From Bacteroidia bacterium (GTDB lineage: Bacteria > Bacteroidota > Bacteroidia > 2-12-FULL-35-15): 58,888 nt of DNA. Shown in pieces: positions 42,846 to 51,130 of the stretch (positions are counted from its first letter, which is position 1; each line of letters starts with the position of its first letter). A program made the translations under genes and the position numbers. The notes under the pieces are model-generated. The model did no database searches and was not told the DNA's origin. It saw nothing but the letters and a program-made list of their open reading frames with translations. The stretch covers positions 1 through 58,888 of the forward strand of contig JAEUTU010000008.1 in NCBI GenBank assembly GCA_016786925.1. Reading direction: 5' to 3'.

Positions 42846-44774
42846 ATGAGCCAGGAATTGAGTCGATTGAATGAACTTCGTAACTTATTGAAGATCGAAC
42901 GCGATGAGGATTTTCGTAACTATAAAGAACACTTCTCACGAAATAATATTAATTATCGCAAACAGAATGGTGTTACCTGGTATCCCATCGTTATTAGTAA
43001 TGTGGAGATCGGATTAGGAGAATATTTGATCATTGAGGTAGAACGAACAACAAATCATAATGAACCACATCAATTCTCCGGTGGAAAGATAGCTGCATTG
43101 TTTTCCAATGCACAGCCCGATGCAACACCCATCAACGGAACGATCAAAGTGATCAATCAAAATAAATTACGATTATCACTAACGATTGATGATCTGCCTG
43201 ATTGGTGTGATGATGGAAAGCTGGGTATCAATTTATTGTTTGATGAAACCAGTTATAAGGAGATGGATATTGCATTGGAGAAAGTGATCAATGCAAAAAA
43301 TAATCGTTTAGCACATTTAAGAGATGTGATGTATGGCTTAAAATTACCTGAGTTTGAAAAATCTAATGAGCAGTTACATGTTACAGGATTGAATCAATCT
43401 CAAAATGAAGCAGTAAAAAAGATCTTGTCAGCAAAAGATATCGCCATCATACACGGCCCACCAGGAACAGGAAAAACAACCACACTTGTTCAAGCGATCA
43501 GACAAACATTGATGACAGAAAAGCAAGTGCTGGTTTGCAGTCCAAGCAATACAGCTGTAGATCTCTTGACTGAAAAATTACATCGAGAAGGAATTAGTGT
43601 ATTGCGATTAGGAAATCCGGCACGGATTTCTGATGATGTGTTAAGTAATACACTGGATGCAAAAATTGCTGCTCATGAATCGTACAAGGATCTGAAGAGC
43701 TACCGTAAAACGGCTGACGAATATTTTAGAATGGCAGGGAAATACAAGCGGAACTTCGGAAAAGCAGAGCGGGAGCAGCGTCAATTGTTATACATTGAAG
43801 CCAGAAAGATCTTACAGGAAGCAAAACAGTTGGAAGATTTTATTTTGTATGAACAATTCGATAAAACACAAGTGATAGCTTGTACACCTGTGGTGTCGTC
43901 TAATAGAATGATGCGTGACAGACAATTTAGTACAGTGTTTATTGATGAAGCTGCACAGGCGCTAGAGCCTATGTGCTGGATCCCGATCAGCAGAAGTGAG
44001 CGTGTTGTTTTTGCCGGAGATCATTTTCAATTACCACCCACTGTTAAATCAAAAGAGGCTGAACAGAAGGGATTGAAAGAGACCTTGATGGAAAGATGCA
44101 TGCAGTTAACTGACTGTTCCATTATGTTGAATGTTCAGTATCGTATGCATGAACATATTATGAACTTTTCCAATCAAGAGTTTTATGGAGGAAATTTAAT
44201 AGCCGATACTTCGGTAAAAGATACCGTATTGAGTTATGATGAAAATGAATTTTTGTTGCATACTGCTTTTGATTTTATAGATACTGCCGGTTGTGGTTTT
44301 AATGAGGAGCTGAATTTAGAGAGTTTAAGTACGAGTAATCCGGAGGAAGCCAATTTGTTGCTAAAACATTTACATGCTTTGTTAGGGCAATATGATCAAG
44401 GGAATAAACAAAACAAAAAATTAAGTATTGGTATTATTTCACCTTATAAAGAACAGGTTCAGTTGTTGATAGAAAGAGTAAATGCAGATGAGGTATTAAA
44501 AGACTATGGAAATCGTTTAGCTGTCAAAACGATTGATGGATTTCAAGGTCAGGAGCGTGATGTGATCTATATAAGTCTGGTTCGCTCCAATGATGATCAG
44601 GAGATCGGATTTTTAAGTGATACCAGAAGGATGAATGTAGCACTAACCCGTGCAAAGAAAAAACTTGTCGTTATTGGCGATAGCGCCACCTTTGGCAATC
44701 ATCCATTCTATAAGTCCTTCCTGGATTATGTAGAAAAAATTGGAGCTTATAAAAGTGCCTGGGAGTTTTTATAA
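42846..44774 (+). CDS. SF1 helicase of the UPF1/IGHMBP2 group
   Basis: The product is 642 residues. An N-terminal beta region (about 1-150) precedes the helicase core: Walker A AIIHGPPGTGKTTTLVQAI, CSPSNTAVDLL (Ia), FIDEAAQALEP (II, DEAA), FAGDHFQLPPT (III), LNVQYRMHEHIM (IV), TIDGFQGQERDVIYISLVRS (V) and RRMNVALTRAKKKLVVIGD (VI). This is a superfamily 1B nucleic-acid helicase, similar to IGHMBP2 and bacterial RecD-like members. Bacterial homologs are widespread and little studied. I see no nuclease domain or defence genes around it, so I do not call it a defence protein. It lies four bases after a receiver gene. Confidence 0.9.
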   Translation: MSQELSRLNELRNLLKIERDEDFRNYKEHFSRNNINYRKQNGVTWYPIVISNVEIGLGEYLIIEVERTTNHNEPHQFSGGKIAALFSNAQPDATPINGTIKVINQNKLRLSLTIDDLPDWCDDGKLGINLLFDETSYKEMDIALEKVINAKNNRLAHLRDVMYGLKLPEFEKSNEQLHVTGLNQSQNEAVKKILSAKDIAIIHGPPGTGKTTTLVQAIRQTLMTEKQVLVCSPSNTAVDLLTEKLHREGISVLRLGNPARISDDVLSNTLDAKIAAHESYKDLKSYRKTADEYFRMAGKYKRNFGKAEREQRQLLYIEARKILQEAKQLEDFILYEQFDKTQVIACTPVVSSNRMMRDRQFSTVFIDEAAQALEPMCWIPISRSERVVFAGDHFQLPPTVKSKEAEQKGLKETLMERCMQLTDCSIMLNVQYRMHEHIMNFSNQEFYGGNLIADTSVKDTVLSYDENEFLLHTAFDFIDTAGCGFNEELNLESLSTSNPEEANLLLKHLHALLGQYDQGNKQNKKLSIGIISPYKEQVQLLIERVNADEVLKDYGNRLAVKTIDGFQGQERDVIYISLVRSNDDQEIGFLSDTRRMNVALTRAKKKLVVIGDSATFGNHPFYKSFLDYVEKIGAYKSAWEFL

Positions 44775-44781
44775 GATCCGA

Positions 44782-45696
44782 TTATAGCTGTATTCCGATC
44801 AAAAGAATATCATCGGTTTGTTCGTTATTGTTTTTCCATTCACGGTGTATTCGCTCTAATTCCAGATGCTGTGTTTGTATAGAGTAGCGTGATGTTTTCA
44901 CTAAATTTTCTTTTAGATTTTTAACCATAAATTTTTTGTTCCGATCTCCACCAAATTGATCGGCATATCCATCGGATGTTAAAAAAAGGCGATCTCCTTT
45001 TTTGAATTCTATTTCCTGGCATTCATATTTTCGTTCCTCTTCGATCCTCAAGCCTCCAATTGGATATCGCGAACCATCGTATTTATTAAACAGATCATCA
45101 CTAATGTGATATATGGGTCTTAATGCACCTGAAAATGCGATTATGTTTTTTTCTTGATCGATACAGCAGAGGGCGATATCCATTCCATCATATGGATGTC
45201 TTTCTTCATCGATCAGATCCGTGGAATAGCTGAATGCTTTTTTAAGTTTATGATCCAAGCGTTGTAAAATAAATGATACATCTGTATTTCTTTCTTCAAT
45301 CACAATTTGATTAAGGAGACTTATACCTAATACCGACATGAATGCTCCCGGAATACCGTGTCCTGTGCAATCGGCCACGGCAATCAACGTTTTATTTTCA
45401 ATTTTTGTGAACCAATAAAAATCCCCGCTAACAATATCTTTTGGTTTGAATAATAAAAACGATTCAGGAAACAGTCTGTGTAAGTGCTTTTCCTTTAGCA
45501 TCATGCCTTCTTGAATGCGTTTTGCATAAATAATACTATCGTTCAACTCATCTCTTGATCCAAGTTTGTTTGTTTTGAGTTGAATATTCTTGCCGCGTTG
45601 ATGTGTTATATTGGAACGTTTAATAGTTTCAATCAGAGAATTGAATAAGTTAAATGTTCTTTTGACCGCCTTTGATCTTATAGTTTTGGAGTGCAT
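44782..45696 (-). CDS. Stand-alone SpoIIE-type serine phosphatase
   Basis: The product is 304 residues. A basic N-terminal 55 residues (MHSKTIRSKAVKRTFNLFNS) precede a PP2C/SpoIIE domain with INKTLIAV-like spacing: KPKDIVSGDFYWFTK, VADCTGHGIPGAFMSVLGIS, YDGMDIALCCIDQ, FLTSDGYADQFGGDRNKK and TDDILLIGIQL. A short coiled part SIIYAKRIQEGMMLKEKHLH before it is shared with the larger paralog at 31581 (IVYAKRLQDAILPATKTF), so the two come from a common form. There is no sensor domain, so regulation must come from partners. No anti-sigma gene is near. Confidence 0.88.
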   Translation of the reverse strand: MHSKTIRSKAVKRTFNLFNSLIETIKRSNITHQRGKNIQLKTNKLGSRDELNDSIIYAKRIQEGMMLKEKHLHRLFPESFLLFKPKDIVSGDFYWFTKIENKTLIAVADCTGHGIPGAFMSVLGISLLNQIVIEERNTDVSFILQRLDHKLKKAFSYSTDLIDEERHPYDGMDIALCCIDQEKNIIAFSGALRPIYHISDDLFNKYDGSRYPIGGLRIEEERKYECQEIEFKKGDRLFLTSDGYADQFGGDRNKKFMVKNLKENLVKTSRYSIQTQHLELERIHREWKNNNEQTDDILLIGIQL

Positions 45697-45834
45697 GCTG
45701 TATTTATGTTTACTGCAATGCTACAAACCGTTTACTACTTCAAAGTATGTCGAAAATAAAGGAATTGTTAATTAAGAGGAATGTGTAATTTGCCGGCATT
45801 AATAAATCAATAGTGTCGATTAACAATAATCTCA

Positions 45835-46089
45835 TTAACCATGCTTGATCTTAAAGATCAGAATAGTAGCCGCCAGGATCAGTGTGATCGAATTGGCAAT
45901 GATGATCGGTAATTCATTCAGGTAGAATCCATACACCAACCAGCAGGCGATCCCGAAGGTGAAGATCACATACATTCCCAGTGAAATGCCTTGGGTGTTT
46001 TTGGTTTTCAGTATCTGAACTACTTGTGGTACAAAAGAAGCAGTAGTGCAAGTGGCGGCTAAAAGCCCTATGATCGTGGTAATATCCAT
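45835..46089 (-). CDS. SemiSWEET small sugar transporter
   Basis: The product of 84 residues has three spans with the PQ-loop motif TTASFVPQVVQILKTKNTQG, then CWLVYGFYLNELPIIIANSI. Bacterial SemiSWEETs act as dimers to move sugars by facilitated diffusion. The conserved Pro-Gln (PQ) in span 1 and the Trp-Asn-pattern residues (CWLVYG, IIIANS) are visible. It starts 117 bases from the divergent TolC gene. Confidence 0.9.
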   Translation of the reverse strand: MDITTIIGLLAATCTTASFVPQVVQILKTKNTQGISLGMYVIFTFGIACWLVYGFYLNELPIIIANSITLILAATILIFKIKHG

Positions 46090-46194
46090 GGTTGATTGTT
46101 TCCAGCAAAGCTAATGAAAATAGCCTTTTGAACCGGAATAAAAATTTTCCGTTTTTGACCTTAATTTCTCTATCTTTATGGTCAATTCTATCAT

Positions 46195-46202
46195 TAAATT
46201 TG
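46195..46202 (+). promoter_or_regulatory. Candidate -7 element for the TolC gene
   Basis: TAAATTTG lies four bases before the ATG at 46207. No -33 element fits. If it works, transcription would start at or inside the start codon, so it is weak evidence. Confidence 0.3.
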
Positions 46203-46206
46203 TTTC

Positions 46207-47646
46207 ATGAGTCTATCGTTTCGAATAGCATTTTTGTTATTCTTTTTGGTGAATATTCTTTTTGCACAAGAGCAAAAGAATTTTTCAGCCATGACATTGG
46301 AGCAGTGCATTGATCATGCGCTGAAAAACAATATTCAGATCAAACAATCGGAATTAAATACCGATCTGAGTAAGGTGAACTTAACACAGAGTCAGGCCAA
46401 TCTTCTACCATCCCTGAATGCCAGTGCTTCTCACTCTTATAACATCGGACGTACGATCGACCGTTTTACGAACCAATTTGCCGATGCACAAGTGCTTTCA
46501 CAAAATTTTGGTTTGAGCACAGATGTTACGCTGTTCAGTGGTTTGCAAAATATTAATACCATTCAACAGAATCGATATACCTATTTGGCCAGTAAGTATG
46601 ATGTGGATAAAATGAAGAATGATGTGGCGTTGAATATCGCAACAGCCTATCTACAAGTGTTGTATGCAATGGAAGCTGTTGAGAATTCTAAAAATCAAAT
46701 GGGTATTACTGCTGCTCAGGTAGAACGCACTAAAAAATTGGTGGAGGCAGGATCGGTTGCCAATGGAACCTTGTTAGATATCAAAGCTCAATTGGCACAA
46801 GAAGAGCTGAATTATACAAATTCTCAAAATCAATTAGACATTGCTTATTTATCATTGGCACAACTGCTTAATCTGAATTCAACAGAAGGATTTAGTATTG
46901 TTAAACCTGAACTGAATGTGGCGGGACAAGCTCTTTTGGATGTGAATCCAACTCAAGTGTATAACAATGCGGTTACTGCTTTACCAGAGATTAAAAGTGC
47001 TGAGTTTAAAGTAAAAAGTGCGGATAAAGGTTTGGATGTTGCCTGGGGTGGATTGAGTCCACGATTAACATTTAGCGCTTCTTATGGTACGGGTTATTCC
47101 GGATTGAGCCAGCGAATGATCGGCACTCCTAATTTTTTAGGTTATGGTCCGAATGGCGATCTTACTTCTTCGGGTGATACTGTTTTAACGCCTTATTTTT
47201 CTGATCCGCTTATGGAAAAGACTCCATTCACAGATCAGTATAACAACAACGTAAACAAGTCATTCGGATTCTTTTTAACGGTTCCTATCTTTAACCGTTT
47301 TCAAACAAAAGCTTCAATCGACAGAGCACGTATCCAAAAATGGAGCGCTCAGTACACTGTTGAATCAACTAAACTTCAGGTTCAAAAAAATATTCAGCAA
47401 GCCTATGCCGATGCAAGTGCAGGCTTGAAAAAATACAATGCAACACTGAAAGCTGTTGAAGCAATGGAAGAATCGTTTAAGTATACACAACAAAAATTTG
47501 ATGTTGGGATGGTGAATACGAACGACTATAACGATGCAAAAAATAAATTGATAAAAGCTCAAAGCGACTTGTTGCAAGCGAAATATGAGTTTGTATTCAA
47601 AACAAAAGTGCTTGATTTCTATCAAGGAAAGCCATTGAAATTATAA
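46207..47646 (+). CDS. TolC-family outer-membrane efflux protein
   Basis: The 479-residue product has a signal peptide (MSLSFRIAFLLFFLVNILFA), then the internal duplication of TolC: MTLEQCIDHALKNNIQIKQS, SQANLLPSLNASASHSYNIG in the first half and ALPEIKSAEFKVKSADKGLD, FFLTVPIFNRFQTKASIDRA in the second, with long coiled helices and a C-terminal YNDAKNKLIKAQSDLLQAKY. It forms the outer-membrane channel of a tripartite efflux pump. It is followed 17 bases on by its periplasmic adaptor gene. Confidence 0.95.
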   Translation: MSLSFRIAFLLFFLVNILFAQEQKNFSAMTLEQCIDHALKNNIQIKQSELNTDLSKVNLTQSQANLLPSLNASASHSYNIGRTIDRFTNQFADAQVLSQNFGLSTDVTLFSGLQNINTIQQNRYTYLASKYDVDKMKNDVALNIATAYLQVLYAMEAVENSKNQMGITAAQVERTKKLVEAGSVANGTLLDIKAQLAQEELNYTNSQNQLDIAYLSLAQLLNLNSTEGFSIVKPELNVAGQALLDVNPTQVYNNAVTALPEIKSAEFKVKSADKGLDVAWGGLSPRLTFSASYGTGYSGLSQRMIGTPNFLGYGPNGDLTSSGDTVLTPYFSDPLMEKTPFTDQYNNNVNKSFGFFLTVPIFNRFQTKASIDRARIQKWSAQYTVESTKLQVQKNIQQAYADASAGLKKYNATLKAVEAMEESFKYTQQKFDVGMVNTNDYNDAKNKLIKAQSDLLQAKYEFVFKTKVLDFYQGKPLKL

Positions 47647-47663
47647 TTTAATTAGATACATAC

Positions 47664-49028
47664 ATGAAAAAGTTAATTTGGATAATCATTGCAGGTGTGG
47701 TGTTGTTATCATTGGTGTTGATCTTTAAGAATTCAGGAACAACAGCCTTGAATGTGACTACCGAAAAGGCAGCCAAAAGAAATATCACGGAGCTGGTTTC
47801 TGCTAACGGAAAAATTCAGCCCGAAGTTGAAGTTAAGATCAGTTCGGATGTATCGGGTGAGATCGTTGAGCTTTATGTAAAAGAAGGCGATCAGGTAAAA
47901 AAAGGAGATCTTTTGTGTAAGATCAATCCATTGATCTATGAGTCCAACTCCAGCAGAATGGTAGCAACATTGAATGGTGCAAAAGCTAATCTGGCCAATT
48001 CAAAAGCACGTTTAGAGCAGATCAAATCATCGTTTACTAATACGGAGATCACCTATAACCGAAACAAAAAATTATTCGATCAGGGTGCCATTTCACAAGC
48101 TGATTTCGATGCTTCTAAAGCAGCTTATGAAGGAGCAAAAGCAGATGTGAAAGCAGCTGAGGAAAGTGTAAATGCATCGGAATACAACGTAAAAAGTACA
48201 GAAGCCTCTTTGAAAGAAGCGAATGATAATTTAGCAAAGACCAATATCTATTCTCCTGTGAATGGAACCGTATCGAAACTAAACAAAGAAAAGGGGGAAC
48301 GTGTAGTGGGTACTGCTCAGATGGAAGGGACAGAGATCATGCGTTTGGCTAACTTGAATGAAATGGAAGTGAGTGTAGATGTAAATGAAAATGATATTGT
48401 TCGTGTGCATTACAATGATACTTCATTAATTGAAGTAGATGCTTATTTGGGAAGGAAGTTCAAAGGGATTGTAACAGAGATCGCTAATTCAGCTAATACA
48501 ACAGGTGTTACGGCAGAGCAAGTGACGAATTTTACAGTGAAGATCCGCATTCTTCAGGAATCGTATCAGGATCTGATGGTTGAGAATAACAATCGTCCTC
48601 CTTTCCGTCCGGGGATGAGTGCAACGGTTGATATACAAACAAAACAAGCAAAGAATGTTGTGACAGTTCCTATTCAGGCAGTAACCACACGTAGCGACAG
48701 TTCTGCGTTTGAGAAAAAGGGAATGAAAGAAGGTGGTGAAGAAGAAGGGGAGATTGTTGTGAAAGATGAGAAAGATAAATCTGGTGAAGAGAAAAAAGAA
48801 GAAATAAAGATCGAAGAATGTGTGTTTGTGTACGCTGAAGGGAAAGCAAAAATGGTGAAAGTAAAAACAGGAATTCAAGATAATAATTTCATTCAGATCG
48901 TTTCGGGTTTGAATGATGGTGATGAGATCATTAGTGGTCCGTATAGTGCTGTTTCCAAACAATTGAAAGATGGGATGGAAGTGAACAAAGTGGATAAATC
49001 GGAATTATTCAATGCGAATAAGAAGTAA
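47664..49028 (+). CDS. Periplasmic adaptor protein (HlyD/MacA-like)
   Basis: The product of 454 residues has one N-terminal anchor (KKLIWIIIAGVVLLSLVLIF), a lipoyl/barrel-sandwich half EVEVKISSDVSGEIVELYVK, a coiled hairpin (about 90-195, GAKANLANSKARLEQIKSSF), then the second lipoyl half IYSPVNGTVSKLNKEKGERV and beta-barrel domain RPGMSATVDIQTKQAKNVVT. A charged low-complexity insert rich in Glu/Lys (about 350-388, EEEGEIVVKDEKDKSGEEKK) sits in the membrane-proximal part and is unusual. The matching MacB-type ATPase/permease is not adjacent; tsaB follows instead, six bases on. Confidence 0.92.
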   Translation: MKKLIWIIIAGVVLLSLVLIFKNSGTTALNVTTEKAAKRNITELVSANGKIQPEVEVKISSDVSGEIVELYVKEGDQVKKGDLLCKINPLIYESNSSRMVATLNGAKANLANSKARLEQIKSSFTNTEITYNRNKKLFDQGAISQADFDASKAAYEGAKADVKAAEESVNASEYNVKSTEASLKEANDNLAKTNIYSPVNGTVSKLNKEKGERVVGTAQMEGTEIMRLANLNEMEVSVDVNENDIVRVHYNDTSLIEVDAYLGRKFKGIVTEIANSANTTGVTAEQVTNFTVKIRILQESYQDLMVENNNRPPFRPGMSATVDIQTKQAKNVVTVPIQAVTTRSDSSAFEKKGMKEGGEEEGEIVVKDEKDKSGEEKKEEIKIEECVFVYAEGKAKMVKVKTGIQDNNFIQIVSGLNDGDEIISGPYSAVSKQLKDGMEVNKVDKSELFNANKK

Positions 49029-49034
49029 TACTGT

Positions 49035-50150
49035 ATGGCATTGATCTTAAATATAGAAACTGCAACAACCATGTGCAGTGTGTCGTTGGGAAAAGATGGT
49101 CAACTGATCGCATTGAAAGAGCTGAATGGCGATTATACACATGCCGAAAATCTTACTTTATTTATTGAAGATGTTATTCAGCAAGCTGGAATTCAATTAA
49201 AAGACATTGATGCCGTAGCTGTGAGTAAAGGCCCGGGTTCTTATACCGGTTTGCGAATTGGAGTGAGTACCGCAAAAGGTTTGTGCTATTCATTGGATAA
49301 ACCTTTGATCGCGATAAATACTCTTGAACACCTCTCCCTAACCCTCTCCAAAGGAGAGGGAATAATGCAAACGCACGATGCCCCTCGTTTTCATACTGCG
49401 TCAAAATTAGATTGGAACTCATCGATTGCTTTTGCAAAGCAAAATAGATCGAATCCAACGGAGGCAGAGAAAATTATTTGGGAATCAATAAGAGCATCTA
49501 GATTGGGTGCTAAATTCAGGAGACAACATCCAATTTATAAATACATTGTTGATTTTGTTTGTATTGAGAAAAAACTGATTGTCGAGATAGATGGTAAAAT
49601 TCATGAGTTTCAAAAAGAAGCAGATGATTTTAGAACAGCTGAATTGAATAGGTTTGGATTTAGAGTTATTCGTTTTGCGAACGAAGAAGTTGTATCTGCT
49701 CTCGAATCAGTTCTCTCAAAAATTAGAGAAGAATTGGATCTTAATACAGATTCCTTTCCGAAAGCATCATCAAATATGGAGGTTTTGTATTGTCCGATGA
49801 TTGATGCACGTAGAATGGAGGTTTATTGTGCTATATATGATAAAGACAATAACTGTGTTATGCCGACAATGGCAAAGGTTATTGACGAAGATTCTTTCCA
49901 AGAGTTCCTCTCTCCTTTGGAGAGAGATAGAGAGAGGTGTTTGATTTTTTTTGGAGATGGTGCTGCTAAATGCAAAGAAACATTTTCTTCCCAAGTCAAT
50001 GCTATGTTTGTAGATGGGGTCTTTCCTTCTGCCAAGCAAATGGTTTCGTTGTCTGAGAGCGCCTATCAAGCAGCAAAGTTTGAAGATGTGGCGTATTTTG
50101 AGCCTTTTTATCTGAAGGATTTTGTGGCAGGTAAAAAGAAGGAAGCTTAA
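49035..50150 (+). CDS. tsaB: TsaB with an embedded DUF559 endonuclease-like domain
   Basis: TsaB works with TsaD and TsaE to make threonylcarbamoyl-adenosine at tRNA position 37. Residues 1-98 are a normal TsaB start (LNIETATTMCSVSLGK, SKGPGSYTGLRIGVSTAKGL, LIAINTLEHL) and 247-371 the normal end (LYCPMIDARRMEVYCAIYD, FFGDGAAKCK, DVAYFEPFYLKDFVAG). About 147 residues (99-246) are inserted in frame: a palindrome-encoded piece LSLTLSKGEG, then a DUF559 domain (about 130-235) with NPTEAEKIIW, KFRRQHPIYKYIVDFVC, LIVEIDGKIHEF and GFRVIRFANEEV. A second palindrome lengthens a later loop (LSPLERDRER, 292-301). The total of 371 minus the insert gives the usual ~225. There are no intein residues. The stop overlaps the convergent gene by four bases. 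Confidence 0.93.
   Translation: MALILNIETATTMCSVSLGKDGQLIALKELNGDYTHAENLTLFIEDVIQQAGIQLKDIDAVAVSKGPGSYTGLRIGVSTAKGLCYSLDKPLIAINTLEHLSLTLSKGEGIMQTHDAPRFHTASKLDWNSSIAFAKQNRSNPTEAEKIIWESIRASRLGAKFRRQHPIYKYIVDFVCIEKKLIVEIDGKIHEFQKEADDFRTAELNRFGFRVIRFANEEVVSALESVLSKIREELDLNTDSFPKASSNMEVLYCPMIDARRMEVYCAIYDKDNNCVMPTMAKVIDEDSFQEFLSPLERDRERCLIFFGDGAAKCKETFSSQVNAMFVDGVFPSAKQMVSLSESAYQAAKFEDVAYFEPFYLKDFVAGKKKEA
49331..49360 (+). repeat. 30-bp palindromic element, left of the DUF559 insert
   Basis: The core CCCTCTCC (49342-49349), AAA, GGAGAGGG (49353-49360) is a perfect palindrome, preceded by a further CCTCTCCC (49331-49338). It is much richer in GC than its surroundings and is translated as part of tsaB. 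It matches the element at 49908-49937 in inverse orientation at 26 of 30 positions. Confidence 0.8.
49331..49772 (+). mobile_element. In-frame DUF559 insertion inside tsaB
   Basis: The segment covers the left palindrome and the DUF559 domain, about 440 bases, between the two parts of tsaB. The right border is placed by alignment to the usual TsaB pattern (resuming at EVLYCPMID), so it is accurate only to a few codons. DUF559 belongs to the Vsr/PD-(D/E)XK-like nuclease group; E184, D186 and K188 (EIDGK) are candidate active-site residues. No transposase, splice or intein sequence is present. It is named mobile by inference from the precise in-frame placement and the palindrome at its border. 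Confidence 0.6.
49908..49937 (-). repeat. 30-bp palindromic element, inverse copy in tsaB
   Basis: CTCTCTCC (49908-49915), TTT, GGAGAGAG (49919-49926), then ATAGAGAGAGG. Read on the minus strand it is the same element as at 49331, 26 of 30 bases equal. It lies 135 bases right of the DUF559 insert, within the normal TsaB reading frame, and adds about eight residues to a surface loop. Confidence 0.75.
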
Positions 50151-51130
50151 TAATAACTATAAGCAAATTTCACGATCCCTATCAAAGCATTCTTGTGATC
50201 ACGGTTGATATACGACTTCACCAATTTCTTGTTTTCATCGTATAAATAACTGATCTCATTTAAAAGTTCATTGTTCTTTAATCGTTTTTCTGAAAGTAGT
50301 ACTCCGTTCGCATCGTATTCGAATACCTGTTCTGTTTTTATTTCACCACTCTCATTACTGGAATAGGTTTGTTCTATCAGAAAGCCTCTGTTATCGTATT
50401 CATAAACATTTTCACTGCGCATCCAGCTTACAATGAAGTTGTAATTTTCGGATGTCTTTTTCCCACTTTCATTATAATTGATGATGGAGTGTTTGTATTC
50501 ACGGCCTTCATCATTCAAACATTTCTTTTTTACTTGTGTTGGTGTTAGGTTCTCATATTCAAAGCTTTCTTTTGAAAGAACAGTTTGTACGCCCATTTTA
50601 AATTCCTTTTTATTCTCACTCACATTCGTTTCTTTACAATGCATTTCCTTTTTTAGGAGTCCTTTTTCATTGTACTCATAATAATAGGCATCGTAATAGT
50701 CGCCTAATCCAGTACGTTTTAAAATGATGCGATCATTCTCATCATAATAGATAGATGCAAAAATGGTATCATTCAAATATTTGGTGATGGTCTTTGTGTA
50801 GGCCTTTTGAATGATCCTTCCTTTGCGTTTTACAGCAGGAACATCAATATCTTCGTATGCAATTCCTTTGAATATGGTATAATAATATTTACAAACTCTT
50901 CCTTGTGTATCGAATTCAAAACCCTGGCCTGCTCCTTTATCCACGATCACCTTCCCATCAGGCTTATCCACCATCACGACATCTATCCGTTTTACTTTTT
51001 GTTCTTTGATGATCGCAGCGCTAAAATGAATAGGACCAATATTGATCTCTACCGGTTGGGTATTGATAAGCTGTGCCTTTGAAGTTAAGAGGCAGAGCAG
51101 GAGTAATGATGTACTAATTTGTTTGATCAA
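50147..51130 (-). CDS. Secreted protein with YD-type beta repeats
   Basis: The product is 327 residues. It has a signal peptide ([20 protein letters not shown]), then from about 70 on repeated strands such as [72 protein letters not shown] and [16 protein letters not shown], resembling RHS/YD and YwqK-like repeats. These may form a small beta-helical or antiparallel shell; function is unknown. Its ATG overlaps the stop of the DUF255 gene (ATGA, 51127-51130), so the two are coupled, though a functional link is not obvious. Confidence 0.75.
   Translation of the reverse strand: MIKQISTSLLLLCLLTSKAQLINTQPVEINIGPIHFSAAIIKEQKVKRIDVVMVDKPDGKVIVDKGAGQGFEFDTQGRVCKYYYTIFKGIAYEDIDVPAVKRKGRIIQKAYTKTITKYLNDTIFASIYYDENDRIILKRTGLGDYYDAYYYEYNEKGLLKKEMHCKETNVSENKKEFKMGVQTVLSKESFEYENLTPTQVKKKCLNDEGREYKHSIINYNESGKKTSENYNFIVSWMRSENVYEYDNRGFLIEQTYSSNESGEIKTEQVFEYDANGVLLSEKRLKNNELLNEISYLYDENKKLVKSYINRDHKNALIGIVKFAYSYY

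Noticed and set aside
42846..44774. Helicase as part of an anti-phage system
   Set aside because: No nuclease, methylase or other defence gene is near, and such helicases are common housekeeping genes.
49331..49772. Intein inside TsaB
   Set aside because: The insert lacks the N-terminal nucleophile block and the C-terminal His-Asn-plus-Cys/Ser/Thr junction, and its nuclease is DUF559 rather than LAGLIDADG or HNH.
49035..50150. tsaB broken by the insertion (pseudogene)
   Set aside because: The frame is open throughout and both halves keep all TsaB motifs; length minus insert equals a normal TsaB.
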